Source: Limanda limanda (Eukaryota > Chordata > Actinopteri > Pleuronectiformes > Pleuronectidae). From it: DNA of 64,000 nt. Location of the stretch: assembly GCF_963576545.1 (NCBI RefSeq), contig NC_083651.1, positions 17,607,748 through 17,671,747 on the forward strand, written 5' to 3'. This document shows, piece after piece, positions 1 through 13,110 of this stretch. The notes below the pieces were generated by a model. It saw nothing but the letters and a program-made list of their open reading frames with translations. It was not told the DNA's origin and made no database searches. A program made the position numbers and the translations under genes. Within the stretch, counting starts at the first letter, position 1. Every line of letters starts with the position of its first letter.

Positions 1-368
1 ACACAGCACAATGAATGACACAATCTCCTAACGCTGTTAACAAATGAGTAACAGACACTGTACGGGAAACTGACAATGAGTGGTCGCATTACCACAACCA
101 GATGTTTTCAGTGGTGGAAATACACAGAGTGGAAATACTGCTTTGCCATATAATATTGGTAGGTTCAGCATTGACAAGACAGGCAGTATATGGAGAAACA
201 GGTGCTGAAGCTTTGAGCTTGTGTCCCACTGGGGTGGTAACATGGTGGGGGGTGCAGAAGAGAGACACAATTGTGGCAGAGGACAGGACTTGAGGTTCAC
301 TCTTGATTGACAGAGACAGAGCCTTGGGACCACAGCTGAAACAATTTTAACACTGTTGACTGTCTGTT

Positions 369-411
369 GCAGACAGACACACACACACACACACGGACGC
401 ACACACACATA
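369..411. repeat. Short interrupted (CA)n microsatellite
   Basis: Two CA runs separated by a GGACG interruption. The array is about 40 bases and probably polymorphic. Confidence 0.85.
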
Positions 412-1874
412 AACAAACATCAGTGTGCTTGAGGACAAAATAAAAATACACATTGCATTTACACATGTGCTACAAGAAACTCTGTCCCCCCTCAACCGCG
501 CTGCTATGTGAAGGGACTCTACTGTGGGTCAAATCCTTTTCTTAGCCGACAGTCATTCCTAGCCGTCGATAACACAGACCATCCAACCCAAAAGAAGAGC
601 AAATTAATACATTCAACATTAATCATATCTGAGAGTAGCCCGCTGACATGTAGACCCAAAAACATACAATGGGTGGGAAAAATCTTAATCTAAAAAACGA
701 CTTAGCTCTTGCTGTACATGTGAAGTAAGGTTTTTACAAATTCAAGACAGGCATCGTTCGGCCCTACCTAAACAAAAAGCCCCTTCACAACTCATTTGAT
801 GTGTGGCCTGAATGTCGCAGAGCTCTCCAGTTCTCCCAATGGATTTTCCGACTCGCATTCTTCCGGCACGGTATCAACATTCCATGCTGACGCTGACCTT
901 GTTACAAAAGCTGCTATGTCGAACGTACCATCTAGTCCTGGCTCAGCAGTTCGAAAAAGAAGCAGGCATTGTTTGTCCTCTCTGAAATAAGATACAACTG
1001 GCTGAAATATGCTCTCTTCATTGACAGAAAATAATGACTACGTCCTTGTCACATGGAATGTGTGATGCACAAGTAATGCAAATTAATCCAGTCGATGTTA
1101 AAAGGCCTTTCAACAATACTACTACGTTTTGTTTGAAAACTCCAAGGCTACATTATAGTCTAAACAGGCAGAAACTGAGATGTTCAGATGACGTAGACAC
1201 TGACAACCACTTGCTGATTGGGTGTTTTTTGTCATGACAAAGCCTTCTCTGATTTTTCAGGCTCCTGTCACATAAAACCTTTCTGGAAGAAAACAACCAG
1301 CCACAGCCTCAACTACCAGTGGACAATGCAACAAGGATAATTCATTACTGACGCTGTTGTCTTTGCTAAAAGCCAAGAAAAAAACTCCTGCTGTTACTTT
1401 TCACCATTGAAATTTGTAGCCAACCTCTGTGATTAATAACCACGTGCTTGCTGTTAACACCTCCATGCGCAGACCCAGTGTACGTGACTGGTCACATGAT
1501 GCATGGATGGGGACTGAAACTGAGATAGTTTGAATTTAGCCTAAGACACCATATTACGTCAAAAATTAAATGTAGGAATGTGCTCATGTGGAGGAAAAAG
1601 AGAGTCAAAGCATGTGTGGTTGAGCTCAAATATCTTTCAGCTACATGGGAGCTCTTCCTACAGCTGAGCTGACGACTACAATTAGCCATCATTAATCCAG
1701 AACATATACAGCACCTAATTGTAGATAATGAGTTGGGTAAATTGGCCGGTTCTAATTTATCAACAGTAAACTACTTTTACCTGCTCAACACGGCTGTGAG
1801 AAGAAGGTGGAAACCTTCGCCTGACTTGTCTGCTTACATTTATTGATTAACTGCACACATCAGGTGAAGAACAG

Positions 1875-2025
<151 letters not shown>

Positions 2026-2346
2026 GACAGGTTATTTCTTCAGTCCTGAGAAAGATGAGTCAGAATTTATGATACCGAAATCAGACTGAAATGTCTTGGT
2101 CATCTGGTGCTGCACAAGGAGAGAGACCTCTGCTCTTATTTCAACAGTTATGAGCTATAAAAAATGTCCTTTATAAAGGCTGGGTATGACTGTTCTGCAG
2201 TGTCATTTCTCATTTGCCATAAACTGACCAGATCTGTAACTGCTCTCTGCTTCATTGGGAGAAGACCAGATGAACAACACAGAAAGCCAAATTCAATTTC
2301 AAATCATAGCTCGGAATCTTTGTGTATTCCCTGTGTTTGAGCCTGA

Positions 2347-2692
2347 AGTCCGGGGGCAGATCCAGGGGGGCACTGGCTCCAGCAGAAATCGGATTGGCTC
2401 CTGAAGAGCCCCAGTAGTGCCAGTAGTCTTTTTCTTTTACAATAAACTAGTCACTGACACTAACAATAAATATGACAATTGTATTTTCTTAGCATTTTTA
2501 AAGTACACAATTTGCTTGAACAAGGAACAACTATAAAACTATATTCAATGATGTGTATAGAGCTAACAATAAAAAGGCAATGACTTAAATGTGCATCTCA
2601 CTGAATTAGGAATCGTGCATGGATGTTGGACATATAATTGGCCCCACTGTGTAAATCCCGGCCCCTTTATGGCCCCTGATCTAGAAAAGCAA
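2347..2692. mobile_element. Possible degenerate DNA-transposon fragment
   Basis: The left end carries a G-rich word around GGGGGCAGATCCAGGGGGG. The right end carries C-rich words around GGCCCCTTTATGGCCCCTGAT, which read as a rough inverted counterpart. The interior is A/T-rich and non-coding. The resemblance to fish MITE-like repeats is from memory, and the termini match only partly. Confidence 0.35.
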
Positions 2693-4000
2693 CTGGCTTA
2701 AGTTGTTGGGTGCTTCTCTACATTTTGTTGCAGTGAAAAGATTCTCACAAGGGTCGGTCGGTAGATCTGTCACATACTTGTGAGATAGCTCTGTCTGTTA
2801 CATCGCCTGAAGAGTAATTTTAGCCTCGACTGAAATCAGAGAAGAGGCAGCACTGGGAACACAAGTTTAAAATCAAAACAACAAAAGCATGTTGTGTTTT
2901 TTTAAACATTTTGTGCACTCACATTAAGCATCGTTTTTCTGTGTTGGAAAGCAAAGAAAGGGAGGAGGGAAACACGTAGGAGTGATTGATTCTACGACAG
3001 CACAGGCATATGAATGTGTATGTTGATGTACGTGAGCTTCGAGGGGCATCTCAGGTCTGCAGATGAGGGCAGAGCAGGAGGAATACCAGACAGAACAGGG
3101 AGAGATGAACTGAATTTACTGCAGTTGATTTGAATTCATACACAGAGAATTCGTGCTCACTATTTAGCCAACCGCACAGATTCTGCCCGTACGCAGACTG
3201 TGAGAAATCCAAACCAGGTGTGTCATTACACTATCTCGCTAACAGTCGGCAGCACACCAGCCAGTCACGAGACAACATTTATCTGGCGTCCACTATCCGC
3301 CGGTAGTCCTCTCTCTCTCTAAGCCGAAACACTTCTCCGTGCCAGCTGAATGTGGGACACACCCTCGTGCCGTGGTGTGTAACATCAACAGTGACTGGGC
3401 TGTGCTGGGTTACTACTGTCTGCCTCATATGTACAATGAGAGGGAACAATGTCTGTGCTGCTGAAAATATCCCATCCTACAACCCAGCTTCAGCCTACGG
3501 CAGGAATTTGAGACATCTCGCTCTTACAGAAATCAAAACATAGCATTTAGTGCAACAACACACAATTTCCCATCACAGGAGCGAATAGGCAGCAGTAACA
3601 CAAAAAGCACAAGAGCACACGTATATATGCATGTGCAAAGTTAGCGCGTATTTAAAGAGCTTTTCATCATTACATTGCATGGAAAACTAATTTAGAGCTT
3701 CGGTGCGACAATGTGTCTCCACACAGAGGAAGACTGACTCTTCTGTAAGCTAAACACACACTTTCAAATAAACTCAATTGTTTCTTTGTATAAAGTGCAA
3801 GGAACAGTGCTCAGATGACTGGATCTTTAAGTGAACACTCATGCAGTAATTTATACACACAACAAACATGCAGTTATGAAGACAGATGACATATAAAGGC
3901 ACCATTGTGGACTCCTACACAAACATATTTGACTTTACACAACGTTTTTACAGTGTCTACAAAGAGCAAAAGCTGAGAGATTCAAAAAGGTGAAACTCAC

Positions 4001-4105
4001 CATTGTGCGAGGACTCCTTGTTATCGGCCACCTTCCTCAGCGCTGACACGATGGCATCAGAGGGAACACGAGGACTCTCCACATATTTGGGTTTCCTGCT
4101 TGGAC
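4001..4105 (-). CDS. Internal coding exon of an unnamed multi-exon gene (third coding exon seen)
   Basis: On the minus strand an acceptor (CTGGCAG) precedes 105 bases of open frame that end at a consensus donor (GTGAGT). Entering and leaving in phase 1, it encodes 35 codons containing PSRKPKYVESPRVPSDAIVS followed by a short helix-like stretch, LRKVADNKESSHN. It continues the frame of the exon at 15,260-15,451 without a shift, which supports one transcript. Composition is basic and Ser/Pro-rich with SP sites, like a disordered cytoplasmic scaffold or phosphoprotein. I do not recognise the family, and no enzyme or receptor motif is visible. The acceptor lies just downstream of a very long CT tract (see findings). 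Later exons should be off the left edge. Confidence 0.75.
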
Positions 4106-4135
4106 CTGCCAGCATGAACCGAAAGATGCAGGGGG

Positions 4136-4285
<150 letters not shown>

Positions 4286-7079
4286 AGTGTCAGACAGACA
4301 GGCAGAGGGGAAAATAAACAAAAACGACAAGAGTTAGAGACCGAGAGCGAGAGCGAGTCGGTGTCCTCGCTGGATTAACGTGTTCCAGATGGGACAAGCG
4401 ATGAGAGGCGGTGGTATCTTAGTTGCACGGGCTGGGCTGCAGTCCGTATCTCACATAAAACTAACACACAAACATTTAAAAAACACTAACGCTCACACAC
4501 ACTTCCTCAGACAGCTCCCTGCGCTGGAAGCAGCTCTGGTCTGTCTGACAACCCAGAATATCGTCTGCATGGTTACAGACTCCCGTTAAAAACACTGCTC
4601 TCCAGCTCTGGGAATGTAAACTACAGCAGGAAACCACAACAATTAGCCCCTTAGTGAACTGTAAAAAAAAAGAACGCTCAAACACAAAGCAAAAAGAAGC
4701 TTTTCTGCATGTTTATCTGTGAGCCGTCCGGTGAAATTAAGCCCTCTCATTGCTGTGAGGACACACCAGAAAGATTAAGGTCCAGGCATCCTGCTGCGAG
4801 TCAGATGATGTATCTGGGACAGTGGTGGAGTTCTCTGAAGACCGTCTTTGTCTTTAGCGACGAGCTGAGGTTAGCGGGCTGCTCTGTTCCCTCTGCTCGA
4901 ACCGTGACAGAATTAGAAAATCCCACAGCTCCGTGCAGAGTGCTTGCTCACTGCGCCGAACTTCACAATAAATCACTGACACGGTCGCCCCAGTAGAGAC
5001 GCACCTCCTCTTGCATGATTTGAGTGAGTGGCCAGATTTGCCCCATGTCCTGTTAAAACTGCCCTTTAATTTGCCTCAAAGAAACAAAGTCGGGTTATTT
5101 ATTTATGTGATGGAAAAGGCCTTCAATTTTTCTAAGAGCAGCAAAATAATTGTTTATACTTGCAGGAGATCCAGCAAAGACACTACACTAAATACTAAAC
5201 CATGACACAAACATCTCCCGAGTGACTTCACTGTGCACATTAAAGCACTCTGCTTCCACCCTGTGTAAAAAGCAAATACATCCCAGAGTCCATGCTCAAG
5301 GATAAAACTAAAGATGAAGGAAGTAATGTGAAAAAGAGGTGAATGTAATTACATCCATAAATCCATTGAGAGTGGCAACAGCACTGCCTCCCCTGGCAAC
5401 ACTCCTCCATGATCTACTGTAACCTCATCCAAACCTCCTCCTCCTCCAGACTCCTGTTATCAGATGACTGTGTGTGTAACCCCAGTCATAACATGAAGAT
5501 TGGATAGCAGAGCAGAGATAGACGTTTCCTATTACCACATCCAGTATCAGTCACTCTGACCTCAAACATTTTTAAAAAAGGATAATTTCCTCCGAATAAG
5601 TTTGAACAATTTCTTAAAACCACAGCTGCGATCTCAGGAACAGATTATTGGGTTATTGACAGGACTGCTGGTGGGGGGATAGGGGAGTTACATGAAACAG
5701 GAATGTGAGAGGAAACGCTCTGGGAAGTGACACTGCAATAAGAGTGTTGAATTTTGCTTGCTGCACAGTGCCATCTATGGATATGCAACTTGAAATGCAT
5801 AGTGAGGAGCGGCAGGAAAAATATTCTGCCTCTTCAAACAGAACTGTCTTCTATTGCTTGTTAGCAGAAGTCCACAGGCATATCAAAGTAAAAGCCCAAA
5901 GCTGAATGTCAGTGTCTGTCAGAAGAACTGAAGGCAGTAGTTTTAGCATGTTGTGATGATAGTGTGGTTCAAAACCACTATAATCTAAGGTGGATTTCCA
6001 AAATGTGAGATGAGAGTGTTTGATTTGTGTTGATAGGTAGTTCTGAGAGTGCAGGGGACTGATCCAGAGATAACAACCATCAGCAATCCAAGCCAGCCTC
6101 CTATAATACAGCGAAAGCCAGAGAGTCTATCCTGAAAACCTCCATTCAGCTGTGCATGGTCAGGCACAGTCTATTACCCAGGAGTCACACGGCTCCAATT
6201 AGAGTGGGACTACAGAGACAGAGGGGGCTGTGTGTGAGACACACTTAGTTCAGGTAAATATCTCGGACCAAAGAGCAAACCGCCCAATATGTCCTCTTTA
6301 ATGTATTTCATCTAAAGACATTAGCGGGCATAGTTTGAGTAATCTAAAGCATATGCTTAAGTTCAGATTCGGTTTACATAAGAAACCCAGGATCCACACA
6401 CAAAATAACAAACATGTGGCCGGCTGTTGGAGGAGTAATTTTCGGCCACATCTTAAAGAAGTTGATAATAAGGGGAGGAGGCAGAAAGGTCTTTTCGTCA
6501 AGGCTGTGATGTCTGAGGATCCGACAAAGCACAGAGGAGTTTCTTTTCCATTAAAGATCTCATCTCCAGATTTAACAGGGTGCCATAATGGCCCGGACCT
6601 TTCCTGACGGAGCTGCTGACGAATAAGCGATTGCAGTCTTTAACAAGCATGAAAAGGTCGCAGCCACAGAAGTGTCTGGCCTGTGACACTTGAAGGACGA
6701 TGCAGAGAGATGAGATGGGCTCTCACTCATATCACACGTTGGATGCAAAATGCTGAATTTGAATCTTTTGACAAGGACATGAATTAGTACATAATTAACT
6801 ATCATAAATGTCTGACAATGACATGGCTGGGTAATAAAACAATATCAATAAGTATTGCAATTTTAGCAATATAAAAAACATATAAACACAGTGAGGTGGT
6901 GTAACATATAATTGATCTACCTCAGACTTTGCTCTTACATTGTCATCAAAAGCTCAATATGTGGTTCTTCTAGTGGGACATGGAGGATCTTTTCTTTTGC
7001 TCTTATGTGTCAGTAACTCCAAAATCACAAAGTGCAGTGGGTTTTGTCCTTATTTTCTATTTGGTGTCTATATATATAT

Positions 7080-7330
7080 GGTTTTGTATTTATATAGCGC
7101 TTTTCTAGTCTTGATGACCACTCAAAGCGCTTTACAGTACAGCTTTTTACATTCACACACACGTTCATAAAGTGCATCTATTCGGAGCACTTTGTTATTC
7201 TATGGGGGGCAATTCAGGGTTCAGCATCTTGCCCAAGGACACTTCGGCATGTAGATGGGTCAGACTGGGGATCGAACTGCCGACCTTCAGGTTGGAGGAC
7301 GACCACTCTACCCCTCAGCCACAGCCGCCC
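7080..7330 (-). mobile_element. tRNA-derived SINE, about 250 bp, minus orientation
   Basis: Read on the minus strand, it starts with a tRNA-like head. An A-box-like segment (TGGCTGAGGGGTAGAGTGG) is followed by a B-box-like GCAGTTCGATCCCC. The body contains the fish-SINE words GTGTCCTTGGGCAAGATGCTGAA and ends in AAAGCGCTATATAAATA. The same short string, CTATATATATA, occurs on both flanks and may be a target-site duplication, though the flank is itself TA-rich. The family type is recalled from fish genomes, not searched. Confidence 0.8.
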
Positions 7331-8519
7331 TATATATATAGGTATATATGTATATAGGTATATGACTCCATATTTGTATTTTCTTGCCAACTCCGACAAA
7401 TTGACATCTGGTATTTTATACTATTGTTCATTAATGTGCTCTGCCCCCCTTAAATAAACTGATAAACAAATATGATAAAAGGGTTGGACAAGTGCAAACT
7501 ATGTGTAACTGCAACATGTGAATATCTAACAAATAACAACACAAATTAGTATTAAAAGGTGATAGAAGAGCCTATTGGATATGAGGTTCCTATGATCAGT
7601 CCATTAAAAGCATTGTTTCAGCTTGCAGCTACAATATCTCCAAAAGTACTTCAAGTACAACCTCTTCAATCACAAGCTGCTCTCCTTTAGTGCCCCATAA
7701 ATATATGTGTACATTTGTGTCTACGAACACGTGTAAACTGAATAGGAAGACAAGCAAGAAAACAGCAGGTACCAGGGGAGATGGGCGAAAGGAAGAAAAA
7801 CAGAGAGACAATATCAAGGGTAAAGCAGCGAGAGAAGCTGCAACTGCCAAGGACGCTTCTCACCAGCATTCAGCGTAAGACTCAGGAATCAGGAATCCAC
7901 GAGCGGCTAGCAATCAATCAGTGTGCTCAAACCTATACCTAACAATCGAATAACTATGACCAACAACTTGTTATGTCCAGTAAATTCCAATGAAAGAGAG
8001 GATTGTCAGTGGTTTGCGACGTGATCAAGGAGTTTTCCCAGCATTCTTCAAGATAGACTCTTGACACTCTTCACATTTCAACTTATCAACGAGACAGTGT
8101 GTCCTCTTTGTGCAGCAGAAGGGGAGTGAAAGCAGCTCTACAACAGCTCTCTGTATGTCCCAAAATGTCATTCTTCAAGTGGAACTTACGGCTCATGGTC
8201 ATAGCCGGTCAGTCAGTCAGTCGTGGTTTACACCCATGTCTATCCAGACTCACATAGTACATGTTGTGAGGTCTTAAAAAATAGTGTATTGTTTGACTGA
8301 GATGTAAAGGAGATATCATGAAATGCATTGATTTAATTTTTTTCTTGTTCTGTGTTAACGGATGACACGAAAACAGAGTCAAGCTCCCTGTACGTGTTCA
8401 CGTCATAGAGAAAATCAAGAAACTACTGCTTCCCACTATACAGAAGTGAAGCAAAAATATGAGTCTGCACAGTAGCAATCAGGGGGATAGAGCTGCTGGA
8501 GCAAGGTCTCACAGAAACC

Positions 8520-8655
8520 CATCCACAGCCAATCGAGAGTAACTCTCAGCTGTCAATCATAACGTTCCAGCCTGTTTTAATTCTAAAAAACTAAAAGTTA
8601 CAGCAGACAAAGTTTCAGATGAGGATGTTGCTGTATAGAAGCAAGGTCTATACGG
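8520..8655 (+). mobile_element. Interior fragment resembling the 31.7 kb inverted-repeat element
   Basis: It contains CCAATCGAGAGTAACTCTCAGC and TGTCAATCATAACGTT, words I associate with the interior of the fish element annotated at 31,671-32,009. No termini are present. This rests on memory of the family. Confidence 0.4.
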
Positions 8656-9085
8656 TCACTACAAGGTGATTTGAAGGTTGACACCAAAGATAAGTGTCAC
8701 CAATTCACTGTCCGACCAAATGTGAAATATTGCGTTACGGCACTGAGGAAAAGGTGCATTTGCAGAACATCATGATGACACAGTTGACCTTTTACCTTTT
8801 GGATATAAAATGGTATCACTTGATTCTCTCATCCAATAACACATTTGGGTGTATGAATTCTTGGGTTATGGCCAATCACATCACAGTGACCTTGACCACC
8901 GAATCCGTTCATTCTTGAGTCCAAGTGAACATTTGTGCCAAATTTAGAGAAATTCCCTCGAGGCGTTCCTAGATGTTCCTAGATATGGATATTGCATCCA
9001 TGAGCAAAGTAGGGACAGATGGACAATCCGACACCATAACAACTCTGCCCTTGACTGTCACTGGCATAGAGGCACAAAAATAATT
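8656..9085 (+). repeat. Old interspersed fish repeat
   Basis: It carries the string TGTGCCAAATTTAGAGAAAT, then TCCCTCGAGGCGTTCCTAGA and a GGACAGATGGACAATCCGA tail. I recognise this as a diverged copy of an abundant teleost repeat. It is non-coding, and the class (SINE or MITE) is uncertain. Confidence 0.65.
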
Positions 9086-9574
9086 TATTCCAGAAAATAA
9101 ATGATAGAAGAGATTGGTATTCTTAGCGCTGTACGACAAACCACTTCATTCAGTGAATTTCCTATGAAGAGCATTAGGTGTCAAGCATTTAACATTTTCA
9201 CCATTACAGCCGTGAAATACAGTCGTGAGATTAGAGCCATGGTTCATTATGACCTTAACTTCTGAATGCTAATTTACAATTCATTTCCTATCCACAGCCT
9301 GACATATACAGTGCTGCCCTTATCCTGTCTGCTTAATGCAGTTTCTTCACTGAACCACAATGAGAGGCTAGTTATCTTTTTTTTAACACCATGTTTAATA
9401 GTCATGACTAATCTCACACATGCTGTTTCACAGTGGGATATGAATTATGTGTTGTTCTCCACTATGGACATGGTCACACATTGTAAAAAACTATAATATC
9501 AAGTGAGCCACAATTTGTACTTCCATTTAACCATTTAAATGAACAACAGAGTATTAGGTCCATATAGAAGGAGG

Positions 9575-9785
9575 AGACATTGAGAATAATGTCATAATAT
9601 TATGAGAATAAAGTAATAATTGAGCAGTCATAATATCATAAGAGTCAAGTCCTTATATTGTGAGAATAAATGCGTATTTGATATGAAAGTCGTAATATTA
9701 TGGGCATTAAATCGTAATTTAATTAGAAGAAAACCATAATATTACGAGTAATAGCATCATATTAAGAGAATATTAAGAAAGAAAT
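9575..9785. repeat. AATAAAGT/CGTAAT degenerate minisatellite, copy 1
   Basis: Repeated words such as GTCATAATATTATGAGAATA, CGTAATATTATG and CGTAATTTAATTAGAAG occur at irregular 25-40 base spacing. Related copies occur near 49.4 and 59.9 kb. Confidence 0.7.
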
Positions 9786-10794
9786 AACCGGGAACCTGTG
9801 CCTGAATTTCACACCATCTGGATCCCAAATGTTGATTAACAGTCTCACTGTTTCTCCAGAAACTTCACGAAACCCCATAATGCTATGACGTTATTCTGAA
9901 ATATCAGATTTTTTCCCCTTTTAAGTGTCCCTTATACTTCATCATATAAATGTGGTTTGATACACTTTTACATTATAAGAGTATCTTGAATTTCCCGACT
10001 GACTGAGGATATATATTAATAACAGTTTATTCAGTATTGGTTTCTGATGCAGCGAGTGAACTGGGATCCCACTGCAGAAGGAAAAAGGGGAGACTGCATT
10101 TGATAAGGAGTCAAAGCCGGAGTGTAGTGAAGTGCGGAGAAGTGGAGAACGGGATAGTACTTTTCAGTGGGTGCCAATCATAGGAAGCTTTCAAAGAGTC
10201 CGTGCAGCATCACATGGTCTTTTACAGCTCAGCTCTCATAGAAGCATTAATATTCCCCCAGGGCTGTCTGGTTGCTGTCAGTTCCCCAGAGGAGACTTCA
10301 GGAGAGTTCACCTCAAAGGAGCCACAACAGCCTTTGAAGACAGTTTCTATCCTCTTGACAGAATTACAAAATAAACCACACTCATCTGGCAATGTAAGAG
10401 AAGACCAAGAACGCTGCTGGTTGAACACTGAGCTCATGTCTCCTCGGACAGTATTTGTCAGGAACATTTAAACTAAGATTGTGAAAAACTAGTTAGTTAT
10501 CAGTATTAAGATTATTTTGAAACCCATGATGCACCTTTCTGTTTGTAAAGGTGGTTTGAGTCAAAGCAAACATCGACCTTGAGCTCGCATTGGCCATTTA
10601 TTTATTCTTTGTAACCATGCGGCTAAATGAAAAAACAGGAATCCATTAAGAAATTCTCATGTGTTTTACCAAATCACTTTCTGTCCTATTTTATGAGGTC
10701 TTTTGTGTTAATATCCTCCAAAGCTATCAGTAACCTCCAGTCCAACCCTTCTTACAGTCACTTAACTAAATGGATGTGGTGCTTGATAACCACA

Positions 10795-10811
10795 ACAACA
10801 ACAACAACACA
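10795..10811. repeat. Short (CAA)n microsatellite
   Basis: About five CAA units in tandem. Confidence 0.8.
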
Positions 10812-10991
10812 CTGCAAAGACTATATAGTGGTTTAAAGCACTAAGCACCTCCCACGTATATCCTTTAATGTGCTCAGAGGCAACACCGAAGATGCCGCTA
10901 CAAAACAGAGTTAAAGAGGAGATAAGCTACAAAGAGGTTATAGGGTCAGACCCCCGTGGATGAACACCGCCACCTGATCGGCTTTAACGTG

Positions 10992-11045
10992 CGCACAGAC
11001 ACACACACAGACACACACACACGTACACGCACACTCACACACACA
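10992..11045. repeat. Interrupted (CA)n microsatellite
   Basis: CA-rich stretch with GCACAG and GTACACG interruptions; non-coding. Confidence 0.85.
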
Positions 11046-13018
11046 GGGAGAAGGAGATAGCTAAATATGGCAAGCAAGTAGCTGAAGGTGTCTTTAGAAG
11101 TTTTAGAGATTATTTTCAGGTTATCTTCTTGGGTCTAAAGCCTGGATTATAATCCTGCATAACATAGATGAAGAGCCAACTCTGTAGCCTACACAGGTGG
11201 CCTAGGCAGTTGGGTGTCTGTGTCAGTCTGTTATAACACAACCAAATTCTAGTCGATGGTACAGTTCCTATGCTAATGTGTGTGTACTTTAAACAACTGT
11301 GACTGAAACTGAGCACATCATGTTGGGTTTGCATTGAACTGATTGGGGCGGCAGGGGAGTGAGTTTTGTGTGCATGTTTGTCTACTGAGAGATATGGATG
11401 AGACATGCCGACATTGGGGGCCAAACTGTTGTTGCAGTCTGTGTCATCATGACATGCAGTGACATTTCTAGGGAGATGCACGTCAGGCTCAGCATAGCCA
11501 CAGGGTACTTCTTAGAGTTCGGTACGAGGTAGGGTATCACATATGGTGTGGCCCAGGCCACGATGCAGTGTTTTAAAGGCTACGCTTATATAGATTAAGC
11601 ACGTATAAAGTAGTAGTAGTATAAATTATACATTTTAGCTCAAACAAAGAATATCACCAGAGTTGCCACCCTGCCTGAATGAGAGAAGGAAAATCTCTGG
11701 TGATGATTTACATGTTTGTTTGGTTGCTCAATTAGTGAATCATCCTCTGCACCACATAAAGCCAAAGCTCCCATCAAGGCAAAAAAAAATCACTTAGCTC
11801 ATTTTACCACAGAACCACCAGAGAGCACTTCCCCTGTGGTCTAATTGCATACATACCAATTAAAATGATACACTACTGATGGCAGCAATAAATTAATGTG
11901 AATTGCTGCTTTATCATCCCTAAGATGCTTACGCAGGGACAATGCAACTACTCAGAGGTCTCACATCCGCTGTACATTCAGAAACATATCACCCCTCTAC
12001 CTACCACCCTGTAGCCTTGCAGCCTCCTTGTTTTAATACATTTTTACAATATGTTTTATTCAACTCCTGCGGCCTGGTGCAGGGTTTATATTTCAGGGAT
12101 GCAGTGTAGTTGTTCTAAAGTATGAATCAGGAGAGATGAGTTTATTTGAATAGTCAACAGTTGTGTTAACTTGGTCATATTTACAGATGCAGGACAACAT
12201 AATGCTTTTAATCCCTAAACAGCACAGTAACCTATTGCAGCCAGTGGAGGTCACTGTGGAGATGGAGATACCCTGGAGACTGTCGGACCATTAAGTTCTA
12301 TCAGCTCTAATGGCTTAAAGAGAGCTGGAAACCACAATTACTGTGTCATCAACTAAACTCTGCTCACTTCATATTGAGGGCCCTCTGGTTTTTTAAATAC
12401 CTGATCTCTGACCTGTGCTGGTTTGGTGCAGGATGGGTCCACTCAGGCGACATTCCTGCAGTAAATGTCCCCTCCGTTGTGCCTTCAGAGGACCTGTAAA
12501 CTATTAGGACTGTAAAACCAAGGTGCTGCTCAACACATGTCCGGGTGCTGTGTTTCATGGTTAAGCTCTGGGCTTAGCTGATCAAAGCTGTGGCAGTCAA
12601 CACCACCCGAGCTTTGCGGCTCAGGCATCCGTCACACTCCTAATTAACTCAATGTTTCCCTGTTGTCCCTTGTGAAGTTTTTTCATGAAAAAGAACAACC
12701 ACTAAGTTGGGGCCTTCCTAAGTGTGATAGATTATCCAATGTGTCGGGAAACGAAGCAAAGCCACAAAATGCTTTTTGAATCTGTGAAACCACTTCCCCT
12801 CAAAAGACATCAGTGAAGGCTGTATGGGAGGCTGACTCGAGTAAATTGAGTGTTCTTTAAGAGTCAAAGTATATAAATGAGCATGATTCTCAAACTCTGG
12901 ATGAAATGTCGCCAGTGATATAAAATAAAAAAATACAGATATGATTACCCCAAAGACATTCTGAAAACACTGCATCAGCTAATAACTGATCACTGTCTTA
13001 ACTTTCCTGACCCACACT

Positions 13019-13110
13019 CCATCCCTCCTCCAGGTTTCATGATAATCCGTTAAGTGTTTTTTGTGTAATGATGCTAACAGACAAACAAACAAAGTTTGCA
13101 AAAAAGCCAG
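13019..13110 (+). repeat. Tail fragment of a dispersed fish repeat
   Basis: The words CAGGTTTCATGATAATCCGT, AATGATGCTAACAGACAAAC and a CAAA run match the 3' region of a widespread fish retroposon as I recall it. The 26.5 kb fragment looks like the same family's end. Confidence 0.5.

Noticed and set aside
6815..6960. A/T-rich stretch reminding me of a fish hAT-derived repeat (GGCTGGGTAATAAAACAATA)
   Set aside because: Only one word matches my memory of the family, and no termini were found.
7255..7330. tRNA-like A and B boxes considered as a tRNA gene
   Set aside because: Part of a SINE. It cannot fold into a proper acceptor stem and is followed by the SINE body.
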